A stretch of 64,000 nucleotides of DNA, taken from an uncultured Amylibacter sp. Lineage in GTDB: Bacteria; Pseudomonadota; Alphaproteobacteria; Rhodobacterales; Rhodobacteraceae. The stretch's first letter is position 1. The number at the start of each line of letters is the position of its first letter. Location of the stretch: contig CAJIZV010000002.1 in the NCBI GenBank assembly GCA_905181935.1, forward strand, positions 744,001 to 808,000, written 5' to 3'. The notes under the pieces are model-generated. The model was not told the origin of the DNA. It ran no database searches and saw only the letters and a list, made by a program, of their open reading frames with translations. A program made the translations under genes and the position numbers. This document shows positions 59,483 to 64,000 of this stretch, piece after piece.

Positions 59483-60217
59483 TTGAAAACTGTAGCCACT
59501 ATTGAGGCGCGAATGACATCTAGCCGTCTTCCTGGAAAACCTATGATGGAAGTCTGTGGCCATCCAATTCTAGGTCATCTAGTTGATAGATTGAAGGCGG
59601 TTGAATCAATTGATGTCATAGTGCTTGCTACTACGACCAATCACACTGATGACGTTATGGCAGATTATGCCTCTAGCATTGGTATAGAGGTTTTCCGGGG
59701 TGACGAGAACGATGTAATGGGCAGGGTAGTTAATGCTGGGAAGTCAGTCGATGCTGATGTGATTGTCGAAATTACAGGTGATTGTCCAATCATAGATCCT
59801 GAGATTATTGAACAAGCTATTCGGGTTTATCGAGAAAACACCTATGATTACGTGGGTAATCAGCATGTTCGAAGCTATCCTGATGGTATGGATGTGCAGG
59901 TTTTTGCTCTAGACACTCTTGTAAAGTCAGAGTTAATGACGAACGAGCCTTTGGATCGTGAGCATGTCACGCTCCATATAAGGAATAACCCTCAAATATT
60001 TTCGCACCTAAATATAGTGGCTCCACCAGAGCAACATTGGCCGGATCTTGGTCTTACACTCGATGAGCAAAGTGACTTTAATTTACTCAAAGTAATAATT
60101 GAAAACTTTCATGACAATAATCCCTTATTCTCTTGCCTGGATGTCGTGCGGTTTCTCAGAGCTAACCAACAATTAGTGGATATTAATAGTGAAGTCCTCC
60201 GTAAGGGAAATACATAA
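59483..60217 (+). CDS. SpsF/NeuA-like cytidylyltransferase
   Basis: A 244-aa nucleotidyltransferase, probably CMP-activating. It shows ATIEARMTSSRLPGKPMMEV, EITGDCPIIDPEII, SYPDGMDVQVFAL and PLDREHVTLHI. It resembles the N-terminal half of the fusion at 53382, so the island has two such domains. The start is TTG at 59483 with GGAG upstream. The following gene starts 29 bp before its stop. Confidence 0.85.
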   Translation: MKTVATIEARMTSSRLPGKPMMEVCGHPILGHLVDRLKAVESIDVIVLATTTNHTDDVMADYASSIGIEVFRGDENDVMGRVVNAGKSVDADVIVEITGDCPIIDPEIIEQAIRVYRENTYDYVGNQHVRSYPDGMDVQVFALDTLVKSELMTNEPLDREHVTLHIRNNPQIFSHLNIVAPPEQHWPDLGLTLDEQSDFNLLKVIIENFHDNNPLFSCLDVVRFLRANQQLVDINSEVLRKGNT

Positions 60218-61118
60218 AACAGAAACCGTAGGTATTGTCTGCCATGACGCTGGCGGAGCTGAAGTTGTAAGTGAGTGGCTATTGCAATCAGGCTTACCTT
60301 TTTCTGCGTGTTTGGCCGGACCTGCAGTTAATATATTCCAACGTAAATTTGAGGAATACAACAATACAACTCTCGAGATATTGCTACGTGAATGCGATTG
60401 GATATTATGTGGTTCAAGCTGGCAAAGTGATCTTGAAAAGGTAGCGGTTAAACGTTCTCTTGCATTGGGAATTTTTGTAGCGGTATGTCTGGATCATTGG
60501 GTAAATTATGAGGATCGCTTTACAACGGACGATTTAATCACTTTGCCAAGTGAAATCTGGGTCGCTGATAGGTATGCGCTTCAGTTAGGGACTGAACTCT
60601 TCCCATCTGCGCCTATTCGACTAATTGATGACCCATATTTGCAGAAAATTAGGTCAGATTTAGATGCTTTTCATATGGATAACATTACTATCGACATCGA
60701 TATTTTATATGTGTGTGAGCCCATTCGAGAGCATGCAAAGATCAAATATGGCGATGAAAACTACCTTGGGTATACTGAAGAGTCAGCGCTGAAGTTCTTT
60801 TTTGAGAACGTCCACTTATTGTCATGTAAATCGAGTAATATCATGATAAGGCCTCATCCCTCTGATCCAGCAAATAAATATAACTGGGTTAGTCGTTATA
60901 GTTCGGGGAGTTTAGAAGTAAAATTTGGGGGTGATCAGTCGTTAATTTCGGAAATTTTACGTTCAAGAATTGTTGTAGGTTGCGAGTCTATGGCTATGGT
61001 TGTCGCTCTCGTGGCCGGGAGAAATGTGTATAGCTCAATTCCAAATGAAGGACGGGATTGCGTCTTGCCTCATGAAGGAATAATGCATATGTCAGCTATG
61101 TTGGATGGAAATGCTTAA
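60189..61118 (+). CDS. Unassigned protein of the nonulosonic-acid island, possibly GT-B fold
   Basis: I do not recognise the family of this 309-aa protein. It opens with a Rossmann-like strand and glycine loop (VGIVCHDAGGAEVVSEWL), has WILCGSSWQ and CLDHWVNYEDRF, then IMIRPHPSDP and a second-domain ESMAMVVALVAG segment. RPHP followed by an ESM/A-type loop is often seen in GT-B transferases and in UDP-sugar hydrolases such as PseG or NeuC. PseG-like release of a nucleotide or transfer of the CMP-sugar are both possible. The start GTG at 60189 is uncertain. No membrane segment is seen. Confidence 0.6.
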   Translation: MKSSVREIHKTETVGIVCHDAGGAEVVSEWLLQSGLPFSACLAGPAVNIFQRKFEEYNNTTLEILLRECDWILCGSSWQSDLEKVAVKRSLALGIFVAVCLDHWVNYEDRFTTDDLITLPSEIWVADRYALQLGTELFPSAPIRLIDDPYLQKIRSDLDAFHMDNITIDIDILYVCEPIREHAKIKYGDENYLGYTEESALKFFFENVHLLSCKSSNIMIRPHPSDPANKYNWVSRYSSGSLEVKFGGDQSLISEILRSRIVVGCESMAMVVALVAGRNVYSSIPNEGRDCVLPHEGIMHMSAMLDGNA

Positions 61119-61122
61119 AAAT

Positions 61123-62089
61123 ATGCAGAAAGAAAAATGCTTAGTCGTTGGGCTTGGTAATATTGGGATGAACTTCGATTTTGACTTGGATAATACAGGT
61201 TTTGTATTGACTCATTGCGCAGCAATTAAACAGCATGATGATTTCATCCTCTTAGGTGGTGTTGATCCAAACAGTGCATGTCGATCTGATTTTGAGAAGA
61301 AATATATGTCGCCTGCATTTTCCAATATAGATGATGCATTAGATTCTTTAATTGCTACCGTTGGAGTGATATGTAACCCTACGGATGATCATTATTCAGT
61401 TTTAGTGAGGCTGTTAGAAAGCCCAGATTTAAAAGTAATTCTTTGTGAAAAGCCTTTGTCCTATAATTTTAATGAGGCTCAAGAGATGGTTGAAATCTGT
61501 GCGAAAAAGGGTGAGCAGCGATCAATCAAATGCGGGGAGGATTTTCTGCTGAAATCAAAAAATTAAGAGAAGAATTGATTGTGGAGAGATATCAGGTCCA
61601 ATCAAGATCAGCGCTTGGTATTCTAAAGGGATACTAAATAATGGATCTCATTTGATAGATTTGGTCTCTTATTGGCTCGGCGAATATATAAGCCATAATG
61701 TTTTAAGCTTTGAAAGGTCTTGGAATGGAACTGATCCTGAACCAGACGTATTTATTCAGTTCGAAAGAGGTAATCTGGTACTTATGTCGGCTTGGGAGGA
61801 GTTTTATACTCATTTAACTGTTGAAGTAATAAGCCCATCTGGACGATTGTATTATTCTAACGGCGGGGAGAACATCGCATTCAGCCAAGTTACAAAGGAT
61901 AGTTTATTTGACGGTTATGACGTGTTGGTCGATGAACCAGAGGTATTTAAGAATTATTTTTTGAAATATCAATATCATGTTTATGAGCAACTATCAGCGG
62001 CTTTAAAGAAACAGGAAAGCTATTTAAGTGATGGGTTTGATGGTTTACGGACCCTAGGAATTTTAGAAAAAATTTGTGGCGAGTTGTAA
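61123..62089 (+). pseudogene. Gfo/Idh/MocA-family sugar oxidoreductase, frameshifted
   Basis: An NAD-dependent sugar dehydrogenase with an N-terminal Rossmann fold (CLVVGLGNIGM), LLGGVDPNSACRSDFEKKY, ICNPTDDHYSVL and the catalytic-site ILCEKPLSYNF. The middle shifts frame near 61515-61525 (into INQMRGGFSAEIKKLREEL) and again near 61577-61583 (into IDCGEISGPIKISAWYSKG). The C-terminal half then reads intact to 62089 (NNGSHLIDLVSYWLGEY...). An earlier ATG at 61105 overlaps the previous gene. The first downstream gene starts immediately after the stop. Confidence 0.78.
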
Positions 62090-63375
62090 TTGGAAAATAA
62101 TAAATTAGCGCTATTAGGTGGTCATAAAGCTGTAACCGAGGATTTCCCTATTTATAATGCAATGGGAGAGGAGGAGGTAGAAGCTGTTGCTGCTGTTATC
62201 AGGAGTGGAGAACTCTCAGGATTCCTCGCAGGATGGGGAGATAAGTTTGAAGGTGGTAAGAACGTAAAGCTCTTCGAAGAGGAGTGGGCTAACTATTTTG
62301 GTGTAAAACATGCAATTACGGTTAACTCTTGGACCTCGGGTTTGGTTGCAATGGTTGGAGCTATCGGCATTGGGCCGGGCGATGAGGTAATAGTTCCTCC
62401 ATGGACCATGTGTGCTACAGCAACTGCGGTCCTAATGTGGGGTGGGATTCCAGTGTTCGCGGATATTGAACCTGATTTGTTTTGTATCGATCCGCAATCT
62501 GTGAGAAAAAACATAACGTCCAAGACCAAGGCGATACTTGCCGTTGACATATTTGGGCAGTCATCAGATATCAACGAGCTCAGAAAGATAGCTAATGCTC
62601 ATGGCTTGTTTTTACTATCAGATACGGCCCAAGCGCCAGGGGCTAAAATCCAGGGTGAATTAACGGGAACCTTGAGTGACATAGGCGGTTTTAGTTTAAA
62701 TTACCACAAACATATTCATACTGGCGAAGGGGGAGTTCTTGTAACAAATGATGACACCTTGGCTCTTAAATTAAAATTAATCAGAAACCACGGTGAAGCT
62801 AGCGTTGCATCGTCAGGGCTAGAGGATATTACTAATATTGTAGGAGGTAATTATAGACTAGGTGAAATGGAGGCAGCGATTGGTCGGATTCAGTTGAAGA
62901 AACTCCAATCTGAGTTACAGTTGCGTGAAAATATTGTTGATATACTTTTCGATGGTTTGAGTAGTCTTCCGGGCTTCATTTGCCGAAGATACGTGACAAT
63001 TGCACGCACGTGTTTTATACGTTCCCTATTCTATTGGATATCGAAATCCTTGGTATTGATAGACAAAAAATCGTCAATGCACTTATAGCCGAGGGAGTCA
63101 AAGGAATTGAGGGCGGCTACGCTATTATCCATACACTCCCAATATTTCAAAAAAAGATAGCTATGGGAAATAAAGGCTTTCCTTGGAGTTACTCTAAAAG
63201 CCGTTCCGATATTGATTATAACAAAGGGATATGCCCTGTAGCAGAGCAATATCATGAAGAACTATTTCTTAATCTAGAACTTGCCGAGCTTTCTCTGGAC
63301 TTAAGAGAAATTAACATGATCGTTGAAGCCTTTAGAAAAGTTTGGGCTAATTTAAATACGTTAAAAGCAAAGTAA
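62090..63375 (+). pseudogene. DegT/DnrJ/EryC1 aminotransferase, single frameshift
   Basis: A PLP-dependent sugar aminotransferase. Visible are VNSWTSGLVAMVGAIGIGPGDEVIVPPWT, the SDTAQAPGA segment, the PLP lysine 207 in NYHKHIHTGEGG and NYRLGEMEAAIG. The frame breaks at CC (62983-62984); one added C continues the protein as PKIRDNCTHVFYTFPILL through to 63375, restoring the family length of about 428 aa. It starts with TTG directly after the oxidoreductase stop. Classification as pseudogene depends on the indel being real. Confidence 0.83.
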
Positions 63376-63498
63376 TATTTATATTTACTCATTAAAATGC
63401 AAGAATTTAATAATTCATAGAATTTATGATCAAACTGGGATAATAAAAAATGCTGCACCTTTTAAATAAATAAAAAATAAAACCCACTGGAGTAAAAT

Positions 63499-64000
63499 AT
63501 GTCTAGTCAAAAGATTTAGTTTGGATGGTGAATTTATTGAAGATTATTACCCTAGTAGACTAGCATCTCTTAATAGAATCCTTAAAATAGCACCTAAAAA
63601 AGTAGTTTTATTTGGTTTTAGCGAAAATATGAAATGGCTGTTAAGACTACTCCAAGAAAATTCAATCACTCCCATCCTGACCGACTGGCGAGACGCGTAT
63701 TCAAGCTATGATTGTGGCGGTTACCAGATGGTTTCTGTGGAAGAGCTAAGTGATAGCGAAGACACCTTACTTGTCGTGTGTATAGAGGAAATAAATGATT
63801 TAAAGGATGGTATTAACTTCCTGTTTAATCTAGGAAAACCTAAGATTAAAATAATCTATGATCGGGCTGATGACAACATACCATTCCGTCAGGAGCGGCC
63901 ATATAACGAAATTTCCGATAGAGCGCGAAGTCGAGCTATATCGATGATCTCAGACGAACAGTTATTCGATCTGATTCAGTATATAGATAAAACTAGTGAT
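63499..64000 (+). CDS. Unrecognised protein, 3' end outside window, apparent early frameshift
   Basis: An ATG at 63499 with GGAG at proper spacing reads MSSQKI and stops. Removing one base just after codon three gives KRFSLDGEFIEDYYPSRLASLNRI and an open frame of about 165 codons to the window edge. It contains KKVVLFGFSENMKWLLRLLQENSITPILTDWRD, which looks like a Rossmann-type nucleotide-binding segment. I cannot name the family; a SAM- or NAD-binding sugar-modifying enzyme is a guess from fold and context. Confidence 0.5.

Overview
The window is 64 kb of AT-rich (by eye roughly 37-40% G+C) DNA from a free-living, Gram-negative alphaproteobacterium. The RegB/SenC/RegA redox system, CcrM methyltransferase, alphaproteobacterial AddA/AddB, mitofilin-HemY pair, zinc-ribbon HemY and DUF4170-KdtA-LpxK block together point to a streamlined marine Rhodobacterales-like lineage. 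That placement is an inference from gene content and order; no rRNA or tRNA is present to confirm it.

Region 1 (1-43.1 kb) is compact chromosomal core with intact reading frames and many 1-17 bp gene overlaps. It holds NAD synthesis (nadB, nadC); thioredoxin; the addAB-murU-amgK-tsaE operon for break repair, peptidoglycan recycling and t6A-tRNA; regB/senC/regA; ahcY; gpsA-tsaD; hemD-mitofilin-hemY; glutathione-dependent formaldehyde oxidation (adhC, fghA); an arginine:glycine-type amidinotransferase; pmbA; lipid A/Kdo genes (waaA, lpxK); mutY; ccrM; rnhB; and a complete oligopeptide ABC importer (binding protein, two permeases, fused double ATPase).

Region 2 (43.3-47.7 kb) is the junction to a surface-polysaccharide island. 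A glutaryl-CoA dehydrogenase gene, galU and galE each carry small indels, mostly at homopolymers. An RfaH/NusG paralogue and an EPS-associated MarR-type regulator are transcribed divergently from a 311 bp AT-rich region. That region contains tandem palindromes and an ops-like GCGGTAGC element just before the regulator gene.

Region 3 (47.9-64 kb) is the polysaccharide/nonulosonic-acid island. First come wecB, an acyltransferase, wecC and a PseB-like dehydratase, all broken by multiple frameshifts. Then follow ten tightly coupled intact genes: aldo/keto reductase, a cytidylyltransferase-aminotransferase fusion, an RmlD-like reductase, a NeuB-family synthase, a glycosyltransferase, a PIG-L deacetylase, a formyltransferase-fold protein, a second SpsF-like cytidylyltransferase and an unassigned GT-B-like protein among them. 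Last are a frameshifted Gfo/Idh/MocA oxidoreductase, a frameshifted DegT aminotransferase and an unfinished ORF. The intact set looks able to make, activate and N-modify a sialic-acid-like sugar whose identity cannot be read from sequence.

The indels cluster at 43.6-51.6 kb and 61.5-63.5 kb, and most preserve high protein conservation on both sides. Sequencing or assembly error is therefore at least as likely as true gene decay, especially in galU.
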